The notes under the pieces were generated by a model, which ran no database searches, had not been told where the DNA came from, and saw nothing but the letters and a program-made list of their open reading frames with translations. Shown here piece by piece: positions 21,817 to 33,148 of a DNA stretch of 64,000 bases. How positions within the stretch are numbered: position 1 is the stretch's first letter; the number at the start of each line of letters is the position of its first letter. The translations under genes and the position numbers were made by a program. The DNA is taken from assembly GCA_951394405.1 (NCBI GenBank), contig OX596335.1:2232001-2296000 (forward strand), written 5' to 3'. This DNA comes from Coprinellus micaceus (lineage: Eukaryota; Basidiomycota; Agaricomycetes; Agaricales; Psathyrellaceae).

Positions 21817-22524
21817 AGATTGGTTGGGTTGAATCCAGCCAGTAGCCTGCTCTAGTAGTTTGGCCAAAGGACTACATGGCCTTGTGCTTTCCTACCCGCT
21901 GTTTCAAGGATAATGATATCGTAGGAAAACCCGGCGTGTATTTGCTGCTACTACACGCATGCTAATTAACGATTAATATTCGGTGTGAATAGTGTTGTAG
22001 CTTTGCTGCTCTTTGTTGCATACCACTATGTCGCTTCGCTATCTGCCCTTTCCTGTCACGAATGGATCAAACTGCTGGGTGTGTTTCAAGTTGGCTCAAA
22101 GCCTCAAAGAGTGAATGCCTGCGCTCGTTGAGTAGCGGACTGACCGGTTAATTCTTGGGGACCCACCTCTTCGAGGACCCGGAACTAACTACAGCGCGAC
22201 GCAGAATATGTCATTCCAATCTTTACTGGGAGTATGATCTAAATGGCAAGCGCCTGAAGGCTTGAAGCTTTGAAGGGCATCAGTGCACTGTTGCAGTTTA
22301 TCAACGTTTATCGATCACCGGCACCTCCGCCTCGGTTCACGCGCACGTGAACGTGAATCCAATTTTCCGTTTTCACGATCCTGGATCCACGAAGTTCGAA
22401 CGCGACTTCCCCCTCTGCTTCCCACTCCCCAAAATTCACGCGAATATAAGCCAAACTACCGGGGTGAGCCACAAATGCTCGCCTAATATCAATAGACACG
22501 TCATACCAAAGCTTGGATGAAGAA
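21817..22524. other. Intergenic, no gene recognised
   Basis: About 700 nt between the Pom33-like stop and the start of F-box pseudogene 2. AT-richer than the coding regions, with no recognisable feature. Confidence 0.45.
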
Positions 22525-24450
22525 ATGTCAATTACGGATCCTGTTGAGGAGGCCACCAGCGACGCGGTCGGCATGCTCACAGTTGACACACAGAAGGCGC
22601 TTGTACTGGACTTCAAGAACTCGGACACCAAGACACGTCGAGCGGCCCTGGACCAACGCGTGTTCGACCTTGAAAGGGATATCTCGGCATTGAATGGCTA
22701 CCAGAACAGCCTTAGCCCCACCTGTCGTCTCCCCAGGAAATCCTAGCCAACATCTTTCTCATAGTCTCAGCCTTTGCACGAGAAGACTGGGATGCGCGCA
22801 AGCATAGGAGTTGGGCGAGAGTTGCGCATGTGTGCTGGCATTGGCGTGCTGTTGCGCTCGATTGTAGGGAACTCTGGTCCACGATTACGCTCCAGAAGCA
22901 CGAGTTCACAGACCTTTGCTTGGCTAGGTCGAGGGGCTTCCCCCTCGTAGTTGTTATCCGAGACCTTCCGTACGAGGATGGTACCAAACGAGGTCAACGG
23001 GGAATCAAGCTCAAACAGACCTTTTCACGGACGGATCGCCTGCACCAACTGGACCTCAAACCTAACCGGACTGGTTCTTACTACCCGAACGACAGTAGCA
23101 ACGATACAAAAACCCTGTGCTCTTATTTTCAAGGCTCGCCAAAAAGATTCCAATCCATCTCACAGACTGCTCAAGTTCCCCACATGACGGATGGCAGGAC
23201 AGCTTGCTGAAGGAAGGAGCCCCCGCTCTGATGCGTATGTCCCTAATCAGGACGACATTTACTTGGAAGATCCCCAGCTTGGAGGCACTGACCCATCTCA
23301 CCGTCACGGAAACCCAAGGCCACGACCATTGGAACAAACGACCGGAAGTGGAGGCATTTGTCACTGGCCTTCGTTGTCTCTCTCGCATAGAAGTACTCGA
23401 ACTCACCGACGCGATACCTCGAGAGGTCCGAGAGTTACCCAGAACGCTGTCCGCCCCAGTCGAGCTTCCGCTCGCGCTTCGAATCCTGAACATCGTCGCC
23501 CCCGCGAACGAGATCAAGCAGTTCTTCAAGCTGGCTCTAGTCCCCCAGTCAACTTGGATCACCCTCAAAATCAATACTTCATACCATCAGCAACGCCATG
23601 TCGACGAGTGTCTCGCCACCCTCTCGAACTCATGGAAAGACAAGGCTGAGGGCCCTTCCAGGAACGATTTCAGCTCCATATCTATCGTCGACATCCACAA
23701 GACGTCCAAATGTCCGAGGTTCGAGCTGTCGTTCCTCCGACCTCCAGTCGAGGCCCCCGGAATGCCTGACCCCGTCGTTGGCGGCGCGAAGCTTACTGTA
23801 AAGTTTGCCCATAGTGCAGTCCCCATATACGACATATTCAAGAGCATTGGGAAGTGCTGGGTCTCCAAACCGTTCAGTATTTTATCGTAGAAAACACTTG
23901 GTCCCTGCCCAGCAATGCGTATGTACAGATGTTGCAAGCCATGCCCTCCTTGTTGGCGATCAACCTACGGAAGACGTGGATGAAGTACCTCCTCTACGCT
24001 ATGACGGCCGACCCTGCTTTCCAGAGCCAACAGGGCCCCTCGGACGGCACGGAAAAGCCAAGGCCGTTCTGTCCGGGACTACAAGTCCTCCATTTCCACT
24101 TGATGGACTTCAACGAGCACGACGCCGCAGAACCCCAACCTCTCAAGCAAATCCTCCAACTATTCGAAAGACGTGCGAAAGAGTATGGCCTTAGGAAGCT
24201 GTTAATCTCGGTGGCTACGAATTTTGACCGCCCAGACGGATGGGCGGTGACGGAGTGCTTCCAGCGGATTGGAATGCCAGGCATGGAGTATACATGGGAT
24301 GGGTCGGTACGTGTGCGGAAGCTGGCTCTTCTTGTAGAAGCGACAGAGGAGGGGACGGACGAAGAGGAGAGCGAGAGTGGGGAAGAAGAGGAAAGCGAAG
24401 AGGAGGAAGAAGAATACGAATGCACTGCGAGTGACTTGGAGTGTTTCTAG
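22525..24450 (+). pseudogene. Broken F-box/LRR gene 2 (three one-base frame losses)
   Basis: The ATG at 22525 opens a normal F-box N-terminus (VFDLERDISALNGYQNSLSP). At a C4 run (22731-22734) the frame slips just where RLP should continue into QEILANIF. The second frame carries EILANIFLIVSAF and VAHVCWHWRAVALDCRELW to about 23130. The third carries LFSRLAKKIPIHL, LEALTHLTVTETQG and LRR-like text to about 23870. The original frame then returns with LGLQTVQYFIVENTW and an acidic Glu-rich tail, ending at 24450. All three shifts have the same sign and size, as if one base had been lost each time. No intron of plausible size explains them. Nearby genes of other families are intact, so decay is favoured over sequencing error. 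Confidence 0.7.
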
Positions 24451-24734
24451 GTGTGCCCTAGCTGAAGTTGATTTACTCCCTGTGTGCTACAACCCGCCGT
24501 CTTCTTGAATAACCCTTACAGCTGCAACCCGCTTAAGATTCCAAGGGGTCTCCTCTAGTCCAACCTAGCTCATTCAGGAAGGTGAGTATATGCGCATGTA
24601 ACGGACTAGATATTCCAGTACTGAGGTTCTTGTAGCTCAGACGTTCGACGAGGACATTTCCGTCGTTTCCTCAGTACCCAAATAATTCTCGACAAAATAA
24701 ACAAATTGGTGGAAGAACGTATACAATGCAAACA

Positions 24735-26414
24735 GAAGGATATCAGGGTCCTGCACACCCTCCGCAGTCGATTGGTCCCCGTCAATCGTCTCTCCCGAGA
24801 TTCTTTCACGTCTCTTCTTCGAACCGCAGACCAAGGCCATCAGATTCAATTGCGGCTGCCAAATGGTATACCTTGACCTTGAATGGCTTAAACCTACGCG
24901 CGTCTGCCGATACAGGCTGGAGGGCCACCACGGTCGACAGTCCTGATCTCTGGGCTGAGGTCGTCTTCAGATCCCAGGCCTTGCAGAGCTCATCCTCCAT
25001 CGGCTTAAGAATGCGCCAGTGGCGGTAAGAACCTCTAGTAAGACCAATGGTTGGCAGCCTTCCTTCTGGAATGCTAGGGCCTGAGTAAATATTCTCTGCT
25101 CTGCCTTGTCACAGTCAAATCGCCTGGAAATGAAGAAGCATTAACTACGTATGATGTGAGGATATTGTCCATGGATCAGTTGAAGCATCTGCTTGTCTCG
25201 TTCCCTTCCGTTTTGGGATGTGACCTCCAGGGAGCCGCGTCGCCGTAGGTGGTTACCCCGAAACGGAAGGGTACGAGACAAGCATCTGCGTATCAACTGG
25301 GGTGACAACCTCAGCCATAGCGCCCGCCGCCAGAGCCATTCCTGTCATGCTTCTGAGATCTTCGCCCCATGCACACCCTGGGAACTCGGAAACGCGCTGC
25401 CAGGACTGCCTTTTGTCCACCGGCGACACCATCCCCCCGCTTTTCCCGCACTCCAATCGTTGATGCTCCAAGACTCCGCCTCTGCCATCACAACTTTCGT
25501 CTCCACTGTCTCGACGATTCCCGCCGCTGCTAGGGACCGGCTAGGGTGCATGTCGCTTTCGATGACTTCGGCCCTAATAGGCATGGTCGATCCCCGAACA
25601 GGACAACTTTCAACTTCGACGCCTTCCTCCTGGGACTCGACGACTATTGTAGAGACGTCCCTAGACACGATTCCAGAGTGGACGATGGAACCATAGAGTT
25701 TCATCTCCCCAACTTTAGCCCTTACAACTGTGCCGTTCGGATGGAACTTTGGTGGTTTGAACGGCACGGCACACTTGGTGACTTGGCTGTTGACTCTTTG
25801 ACGTGCAAAGACGTGCAAAGTCGATGTTGAATGTTTGTTGGGCGTCGTCGACAAGCGGTTGGATATTCACATGACCTTCCTCGTCGAAGAGTGCGAGTCC
25901 TTCACTGACAAGAATATCTGGCGCACTCTTGGCAGGTTGCTACCGAGGATGGAGAATGTGAATTTGAATTTGAATTTGAAGAATATCCCGATGTTGCCGT
26001 TCCTTGACGCGTTGCCGGAAGATCGACCAGTCCCAAGGCCTCCAGATCCTCGTTCAAGTACTACGACTACAACGACTCGGACGACCGCTACCCCCACGAC
26101 TCGTACCACGGCTGCGATTCCGACTCGGATAGCTCTGACGACGCAGGTCACGAAGATCTTTCCCCATTTTTTCCACTCTGGTGTGGACAAACTCATCGAA
26201 CTCGTGGAGCATGGGCCGAAAGACCATAAAAGCCTCGCACAAAACTCCCCCAATCTCACGGGAGACGCACTCGACTCGGTCGAGAGCCGCACCCGAGCTG
26301 GAGATTAAAACAAACCGGGACTCCAGAGAGGACGTCGAGTCGGACTCGGAGTCGGGGGTGATACCAACTCAGAGGACGAGACTGACGGTGACTGCGAAAG
26401 TCAAGATTGGTTAG
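24735..26414 (+). pseudogene. Heavily decayed F-box gene 3
   Basis: Only fragments remain. VNRLSRDSFTSLLRTA (near 24780) recalls the start of an F-box, followed by an in-frame stop. RATTVDSPDLWAEVVF (near 24915-24970) is the usual post-F-box motif, shifted relative to a preceding VCRY. LRR-like scraps follow: MDQLKHLLVSFPSVL near 25170 and FDAFLLGLDDYCRDVPRHD near 25615-25680. A longer piece runs from 25835 (TFLVEECESF, LGRLLPRMENVNLNLNL, then an Asp/Thr/Ser-rich tail). Many stops and frame changes separate them. It contains the foldback inverted repeat described separately. It looks older than the two other broken copies and probably arose by tandem duplication with gene 2. Confidence 0.6.
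25178..25299. repeat. Imperfect foldback inverted repeat
   Basis: The core arms are 25190-25217 and 25257-25284, 28 nt each with two mismatches (arm core tgcttgtctcgt...cccttccgttt). Weaker matching extends to the cagttga/tcaactg pair at the outer ends. The loop is about 39 nt. The arms would form a strong hairpin in DNA or RNA. Confidence 0.85.
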
Positions 26415-26602
26415 AGTACATGAGGAATGAGTATTGAATGGTCCCCGGGGAGTATTGCATTCGCGCCTTCGTCGTCACCTTTCTCCTCTCACAAGGTCTC
26501 TAGTAGCTCCAATTGAAATTGACCACTTGTATCCGCGAGCGCCTCAAGAGATGACAGTAAGCCATTAAGACCGTCTAAAACGCACCGCTACGGAGTATAT
26601 GC

Positions 26603-29600
26603 CTACGACCTTCCGTACCTGTGCTTAAAGTACGCAGGCGGCAACGTCGCCAACACATCCACCAGCGGCCTCTCGACGACGACGAGCTCCTCCTCCCCCT
26701 TAACGCCCACAATACTATCCACACACAAAATTGGGCGATAGCTTGTTATCATCTTCACCTCCACTGCCTTCGAGACGTCCTGTTCGAGCCTCACACTATC
26801 CTCATCTTCTCCGTCCTCACCGGCAGCAGTAGCAGTAGAAGTGGCGGCCTTCCTTTCCTTTTCCCCAGCGTGCTGGCCCCGGCGCCGCTTCCTCGATGAC
26901 GCGAGGAGCGGGTTGTGAGCGGTAGCGGAGGAGGCCGGGCGCGCGAGCCTAGAGTCCAACCCAATCTTGCACATCCAGGTTGCGCTCCAGAATATGAGGA
27001 CCTTCTTGGTGCTCTTCCCGTCATCGGTCTTGGCAGAAGCAGTGAAAGCCCCTAGGACGGCGTCGTGCATATGTCTCAACCTCCGGTCGACGACGGCAGA
27101 TAGTGTCTTTCCCCATACAGGGAATTGCCTCTGTTCGACGTCGTATACCTGCACCGAATTGTTGGGGAAGCTCAAGAGGAGGTTTGAGGATGGGGAGCAA
27201 GAGGATGAGTTCGGAGAGGCGACGAACGCGAGGTGTTGCACGGGGAGAGGAAAGGAGGGGAGGGTGGTATGGTGCGAGATAGAGTCGAGGTTGTAGATGT
27301 GCGTTTTGGTTGAGGTGCGTGCGGAGGCAGATGACGATGAGGGGGAGCTGGAGGAAGGCCAGTGCGAAGAGGAAGCGAGCCATTGACCGTCCGGGCTGAT
27401 AGCAAGGTGCGAAACACTGACGGTGGTGGAGAGACGTTGCCTTGACTCGCGCTGATGAACGGGCTCATCATTGCCATCGTCAGATGGTTCGCCCTCTTCT
27501 TCACTGACATCCTTTATCTCGACGTCGCCGTTGATTTGGGGCCTTTTTACCCCATTCACCTTTCCAGCGACGACTCTGTTGCCAACATGTATGTCCTGCA
27601 TAAGGTGGTGGTCTAGCCTCCGCAAAACCTGGGGAACTTCGCCAGTGAGGTCGACGATCAGGATGCAGGATGGGGCAGTAGTCGAAAAGACAAGTTTCGA
27701 AGAATCGGGAGTGAACTTGAGCGAAAGGGAACCCGTACCGCGGAACAGATGCTGGTTCGCAGGTTCGTTAGGGTTTTGAGGGAGGGGAGGAATATGTGGC
27801 TGGATGATCGAACTGAACTCGCGAACACGCTTGGGGGTCAAACCATCTTCGCTCAAGTTGAGGCGGAAGAGCTTGGTCTCGTAGAGGTCGGACACAGCAA
27901 GCCAGGACCCATCCTCCGATATTTCATGGGCAACGATGTTAGAGTGGACGCTAAGATCCATCTCGAGTACCTTCTCCCACCCGCTTGTGAGTTCAGGGCT
28001 TGGGTTACGATCCCCTTCCGCCATGTCCCCGGAGGTGGATGCCTCTCGCTTGCGTTCACCTCCCACGATCCTCCACACCGCCAAACCGGCCTCACGAGCG
28101 GTAGAGACCAGTCTGGCGCCTCTAGATACACGAAGCTGGCCTTCCTGAGAGTACGCGACACGCCTGTGGTACGCGTCTTCGAAAGTGGCCTCGACGCTGG
28201 TAACCAAAGGATTTGGGATCTTGACCGTCGTATTTGAAGTCAAGGCAGCGGGAGCGAGTACGAGGCTCATGTCGAGACCTCCAGAAGCCAGGATGGGTGC
28301 AATGTTTGCAGGCGTCGGTCGCTTGAAGGAGGACGGGAGCGGTGAATGCGGAGGCCAGATAGCGAGTGCCCGAACGTCGTGCGAATGCATACGCTTAGCG
28401 CCGGTCTGAGCCCAGCGAGCAGGGAAGACTGTGGCGTTGTCGGGTGAGGATGTCTTGACGAGGGAGAATTGCACGGTCTTTTGGTCGACGCCAGAGGTGT
28501 ATACGGCCTTCCCATCTGGGCTGATGGCCATGCAGAGAACGTCGGCACCGTGGCCTTGAAAACTCTGGAGTTGCGTGCAGGTTTTAGAGTCCCAAAACTT
28601 GACAAGCCCGATTGAGTCTCCGGAGACGATCGTGCCGTCCCTGTGCAGTGGTGAGTACGTTTTTGAGAGAATAGTGCAACGAGGGCGTACCCAAAGACTC
28701 CCACTGTCCACACCAACGTTCTCTCGCCCCGAATTTTGTCCATACCTATGCGCTTCATCAGCTGACCAGTTTTCGCGTCCCACTTCCTCAAACTGCTATC
28801 CGAACACCCAGTCACAAGCCACGAGTCCTCCCACTCTTCCTCATCATTGTCGCTCTCACTGACATCCGAGTTGGCTGCGAGCCTTTTAGTTGGAGGAGGC
28901 AAGGGTTTTCTTGACTGCTTAGGAAGCGGGGGTCCCCACGCGAGGCTGAGCATGCGGCATTTCACCTTGCCTATGCGACGGTGGTGGGTCAAGGTATCGT
29001 CCTCCAGGGAGAGAATACGAACGGTGCCGTCTTCGCAGCCTAGCGCAAGGAGTGTGGACGATGGGTTAGCAGCGAGGGACCATATTGAACCTCCCTGCGA
29101 GCTAATGGTTTTCTGGAAGGCCCTGTTTAGTATGCAGAGGAATAATTTGGGTGATGCGGCGCACTTTTATCCGCGACCGCTGAATATCCCACTCGATCAG
29201 TTCGCTTCCTCCTCCCGAGCTAAAAAGTCGAAGATCGGACTGTTTGGGAACGTCGCCTTCGTTAAAGGCATCCGGATAGCGTATAGTCAGAGCAAGTGCG
29301 TCCACTTTTGAAGGGTAGGGCCCTGGGAGAGTCTAATGCCAAGGCGTCTTGATTGGTTCACTAATATTGCGTTCGAAGAGCAGGTCTCGTACCTGTCTCA
29401 CGACCCAGGCTTGTGAGTTCGGCGGCTCGTGCTCTGAGCCCATCCATTCCGAAATATCGATATTTCCATTCGCGTGGCCGATAGCGAGGATCCCGTACTG
29501 CAGCGGCCTGGTCGCGTCGGTGGACTTGGGGTTCCTTTTGACTGAGGGGAGGGGCAAGGGGGGGAATGCAAGGGCTGTAATTGCAGAGGGCGTATTGTCG

Positions 29601-29638
29601 ACAAAGCGACAGCGGTGGACGGGGACCGTTGCAGCCAT
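26603..29638 (-). CDS. UTP4: U3 snoRNP-associated WD40 protein UTP4 (cirhin)
   Basis: Four exons: 29638-29393, 29332-29165, 29112-28691 and 28640-26603 (957 aa). UTP4 is a t-UTP/UtpA subunit of the small-subunit processome, needed for early 18S pre-rRNA processing in the nucleolus. The N-terminal MAATVPVHRCRFVDNTPSAI matches the UTP4 start (human VHRVRFFNYVPSGI). WD repeats follow: ELIEWDIQ, GGSIWSLAANPSSTLLALGC, EDGTVRILSLEDD, the VTGCSDSSLRKWDAKTG repeat, DGTIVSGDSIGLVKFWDS, and GADVLCMAISPDGKAVYTSG. The second propeller includes HLAISPDGQWLASSS. The C-terminus ends in the conserved LPPAYFKHRYG. Low-complexity Ser and Asp/Glu insertions lengthen it beyond human cirhin. It shares a 171 bp divergent promoter with TIM10. 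Confidence 0.94.
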
Positions 29639-29809
29639 TTTGTGGTCGTTTTGGGGAGGATCAGGCAGACGGTGATCATTTTTTTCGAGGCGACAAGGCT
29701 CAGTGATCGGGTGCTAAAACGTGACTTGGCGGCCACTGGCATTGACGTCGTCCAAGCTCTCCTCTCCGCCCACAACATCCCTGCCCCTACCCGCACTATC
29801 TCATACAAT
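29639..29809. promoter_or_regulatory. Bidirectional promoter, UTP4 and TIM10
   Basis: 171 bp between head-to-head start codons. No TATA motif seen. This short region must start both a ribosome-biogenesis and a mitochondrial-import gene. Confidence 0.6.
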
Positions 29810-30247
29810 ATGTCATTCCTTGGGGGTCGTTCAAACGCCAACGCCAGCGCGGTGAACTATGACAAAATGGAAATGGCTGTCACCGAGTGCGTTTTCTGCA
29901 CCTCGCTGGCACTCTCGCGACGACAGCACACTCATTTGCTTTCGTAGATTGGACACCGTGACGGACTTCTTCAACCGCATGGTTTCGTACGTGGTCTCGT
30001 ATTTTCCACCAAGTCACCTCGCTAATACCTTGACCTATCCGCTAGCTCATGCTACACCAAGTGCGTTGGTGGCAGGTACCCTGCGGATGGCGACCTCAAC
30101 AAGGGCGAGAGCGTCTGCATCGACAAATGTGTCGCCAAGTACAACGAGGTCCAGAAGAAGGTTGGAGAGAAGCTCCAGAGCCGAGGCGCTGCTGCTCAAG
30201 CGTCCAGCGCCGCCCCCGGAAGCGGCAGCGCATTTGGATCTCTCTAA
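29810..30247 (+). CDS. TIM10: Mitochondrial intermembrane-space chaperone TIM10
   Basis: Three exons: 29810-29886, 29948-29986 and 30046-30247 (105 aa). Small TIM proteins carry hydrophobic carrier precursors across the intermembrane space as a Tim9-Tim10 hexamer. The twin CX3C motif is present: CYTKC and CIDKC, forming the two disulfides; around it are ELDTVTDFFNRMVSSC, GDLNKGESVCIDKCVAKY and QKKVGEKLQ, which match Tim10 rather than Tim9, Tim8 or Tim13. The start MSFLGG is the usual Tim10 start (yeast MSFLGF). The Ala/Ser/Gly-rich tail is slightly longer than in yeast. Confidence 0.96.
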
Positions 30248-30542
30248 TTCATTGGGACGGTGGAATGCACCTCGATACCGACCCCTGGGATTTGTAGTAG
30301 CCACCGGACACCAAATTTGACTACGGCGAGGGTCCGGGGGAGAAGGGAAAGAAGGGTCAGGGAGAAGGCGATATATAGGGCGACTCCATGCGCATGACGA
30401 AAAGTATGAATCCCATTAGAGTATAATGCCGACATACATAATTCTCCAAACCCCATTCTATGTCGACCTAATGGCGAGAGCGGTATTGCAGAATGCATGT
30501 TGGATGCGAAGACACCGCCGCAAGTTCTTGTATAGCCGAGCT

Positions 30543-30933
30543 TCACCCTTGGAAGGTGGGGAAGCAGTCAGCGAGCGTCTTGCTGTGCTTGCTGGTGGCA
30601 TGTTCCTCGAGACTATATATTCAGACCTGTCAGGGCCTCAACTGGAATGCAAAGGAGATTGGCCTACGCAGGAGCACGAGTGGTGTTCATCTGTGCATAC
30701 GATTGAATCAGTCCACGCCTACTCGAGACAACGAACAAGTCCGACTCACGAAGGGGTGTCTGCAGGTCTGGCAGACGATAGTCTTGGAAGCCTCATTGGC
30801 CTTGAGCTGGGACTTGCCGCCCTTGTTGGCGTCCTTAGCATTCCTCTCCCTCTTTTGCTGGGCCTTGGCTCCCTGGAGATATCTGTGAGCGATCAAGGGT
30901 CTTTGGAGGCGACATAGGACTTACGTTTCCCAT
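30543..30933 (-). CDS. Small zinc-finger protein, At2g23090/4F5-like
   Basis: Four exons, 30933-30925, 30872-30750, 30690-30668 and 30612-30543, give 74 aa. The reading MGNGAKAQQKRERNAKDA, then GGKSQLKANE, IVCQTCRHPF, TTRAPALEEHA and SKHSKTLADCF is the family pattern almost residue for residue: a basic 4F5-type start and one C2H2 finger (C-x2-C...H-x4-5-H). Members are small, conserved from plants to fungi and poorly characterised; nucleic-acid binding is presumed. First exon of 9 nt (three codons) and third of 23 nt are easily missed by gene finders. It is convergent with TIM10. Confidence 0.9.
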
Positions 30934-31449
30934 TCTAACAGGTAAAGGGTATACGATAAAGGGACGACTCTGTCAAAGCAAGCCTGTCCTGGACCAGCTT
31001 ATGTAATTGATCGAAAATGTCGAGATCAGCAGTGTCGACGAGCTCCGATGTCGACATTCATCTTCACCAGCGCCTGCGAGTGAAGGCGATCTAATCGATA
31101 TACATGTGTGTTTCATGCAACCCAGTTCGTGGCCTTACTCATCGCCGTGTGCGACGCCAACGGGCACCTCCCGTTCCCCAGGATCGCGGAAACTTGGCGG
31201 AAAGAGGTCGAGGCGGCGGGAACGAGGGCGCCTGCTGGATTTCGCGTGGATATGTGCTGATGGCGACGCTCGGATCGTAGCCGGTTCATAGTATTACGCG
31301 ACGCCCATTTCAATCCTTCCGTTTCCCAAGCTCCATACAGGTGTGCGTTCCACATGATCTGTTTTCTATTTTCCTCTTCACTTCGTCGCTGCTCGCGCTT
31401 CAACTCCCCCTCTTTCTCTCTCCACACTCGTCGACAGGTTTCCTACACC
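30934..31449. promoter_or_regulatory. Divergent promoter region, zinc-finger gene and threonine aldolase
   Basis: 516 bp between head-to-head start codons. Pyrimidine-rich from about 31360 to 31430, upstream of the aldolase start. A cgacag just before 31439 could be the acceptor of a 5' UTR intron. Confidence 0.45.
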
Positions 31450-32994
31450 ATGCGAAGAGCCAACTCCAATACCAGTCTCAAGGACGTCGCCCCCATCCTC
31501 GAGGAAATCAAGCTCGATCTTATCTCAGAGAACCATGTCGAGGAGAATGCGGCGAAGAGAAAGGAAATTTCGAGGACGTTCATTTGTGAGTCAGATAAGG
31601 TATCACTGCAAAATGAATGGTGGGCGCTAACTTGGGCGTAGCTGATACCGTAACAGGTTAATCACTTTCCTTCATTGCATTCCAAAGCCAAATCTAAAGA
31701 ACATGGCGCTTTGCAGTCCCCTCGCAGGATATGTACGAGTACGCTGTACGCGCTACACTCGGTGACGACGTCTACTTTGACCCCTCTACAGCGTGAGTCT
31801 TCGTGTCATGCCGTGAGTCATTCCGAAGAATCGCATGCTGAAACTGGCATATTTCGTGGATTAGGCATTTGGAGGCGCATATGGCGAAGATCACCGGCAA
31901 AGAGGCCGCTCTCTTCGTCACGTCTGGAACCGCTTCAAACCAGATTGCCCTCCGTACCCACCTGCAGCAGCCACCATATTCGGTTCTGGTGGACCAGAGG
32001 TCACATATCAACAAGTGAGTCGCATCCGTCAGCCGTTGGAAACGCATGGCTCAAGTGAAACCCTTATCAATAGGTATGAAGCCGGCGGGACTGCTTTCCA
32101 CTCTGGTGCCCATCTCATTACCGTCCAACCCTCTAACAAGCACCACTTGACCCTGGAGGACATCAAGGATAACATCTCCCTCACCACCGACATTCATTTG
32201 TACGTACCTTCAGTGTCCCTTCCCGATCACAGCTGTTCAGGTTCGCTCCTCCCAGCGCACCCACGACAGTCGTTGCCCTCGAAAATACCCTCAATGGCAC
32301 CATCTTCCCCCAGGAAGAGATCGAGCGCATATCAGAGTATGTGCACTCCGTTCCAGGGCTCAAGCTCCACCTTGACGGTGCCCGAATTTGGCATGTCGCC
32401 GTCGAGACCAATACCCCCTTAAAGGACCTTTGCGAGCCCTTCGACTCCGTCTCACTGTGCTTTAGCAAAGGCCTCGGTGCACCCGTCGGTTCGTGTCTGG
32501 TCGGCTCGAAGGAATTCATTGCCAAAGCCCGGTGGTTCCGCAAGCTCTTTGGTGGCGGTATGCGTCAGACAGGCTTCCTTGCTGCGTCCGCAGCGTACGC
32601 CCTTACGCATAACCTCCCCCAGCTTGTGCGCGTGCATGAGCTGACGAAGTGCTTGCAAAATGGACTCGAGGAGATTGGGTGCAGGATCCTCAGCCGGGCG
32701 GAGACTTGCATGATCTTCTACGACCCTGGCCCTGTTGGCGTGACGTACGAGGAGATCTCAGAACGTGGCAGCGCCCTCCCCGAGCCTCTCGTCCTGGGCG
32801 GCTCTCGGCTCGTCGTACACATCCAAACCTCCGAAGAGGCCGTGAATGACTTCCTCCACATCGTTCGCACACTCGCAGAGGAGAAGAAGGCTGCAGGCTT
32901 TGTCGCCCCCGACCCCAATTCCTACGGCGCATTCTTGAAGGACATCTATGTCAGGAGAGCAGCCAAATTCCCTGGCGTGAAGAAGGGTAATTGA
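31450..32994 (+). CDS. GLY1: Low-specificity L-threonine aldolase
   Basis: Six exons: 31450-31585, 31642-31656, 31717-31792, 31865-32014, 32074-32199 and 32241-32994 (418 aa). It is a PLP enzyme cleaving L-threonine to glycine and acetaldehyde, a main glycine source in fungi. Landmarks: SDTVTVPSQDMYEYAVRA at the N-terminus, LGDDVYFDPSTAHLEAHMA, FVTSGTASNQIAL, HLDGARIWH (Asp contacting the PLP pyridine nitrogen), and SLCFSKGLGAPVGS with the PLP-binding Lys. KLFGGGMRQTGFLAASAAYA follows. Exon 2 is only 15 nt (SDTVT). The ~45 aa N-terminal extension before SDTVT is longer than usual; a start nearer the core is possible but no better ATG is in frame. Confidence 0.93.
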
Positions 32995-33148
32995 ATTGCA
33001 GACTACTTTCTGGAAGGGTTATGGTACGACTAGCATAGTGCGCGAGTGGGTACATAGACGAACATGTTTTGATTTATGCTCTCCTCCGCTACGGCGAGCC
33101 CAAGGCCACATACAGCAACCAGAAGAAGAAAAAGAGGAAGAAAAAAGG

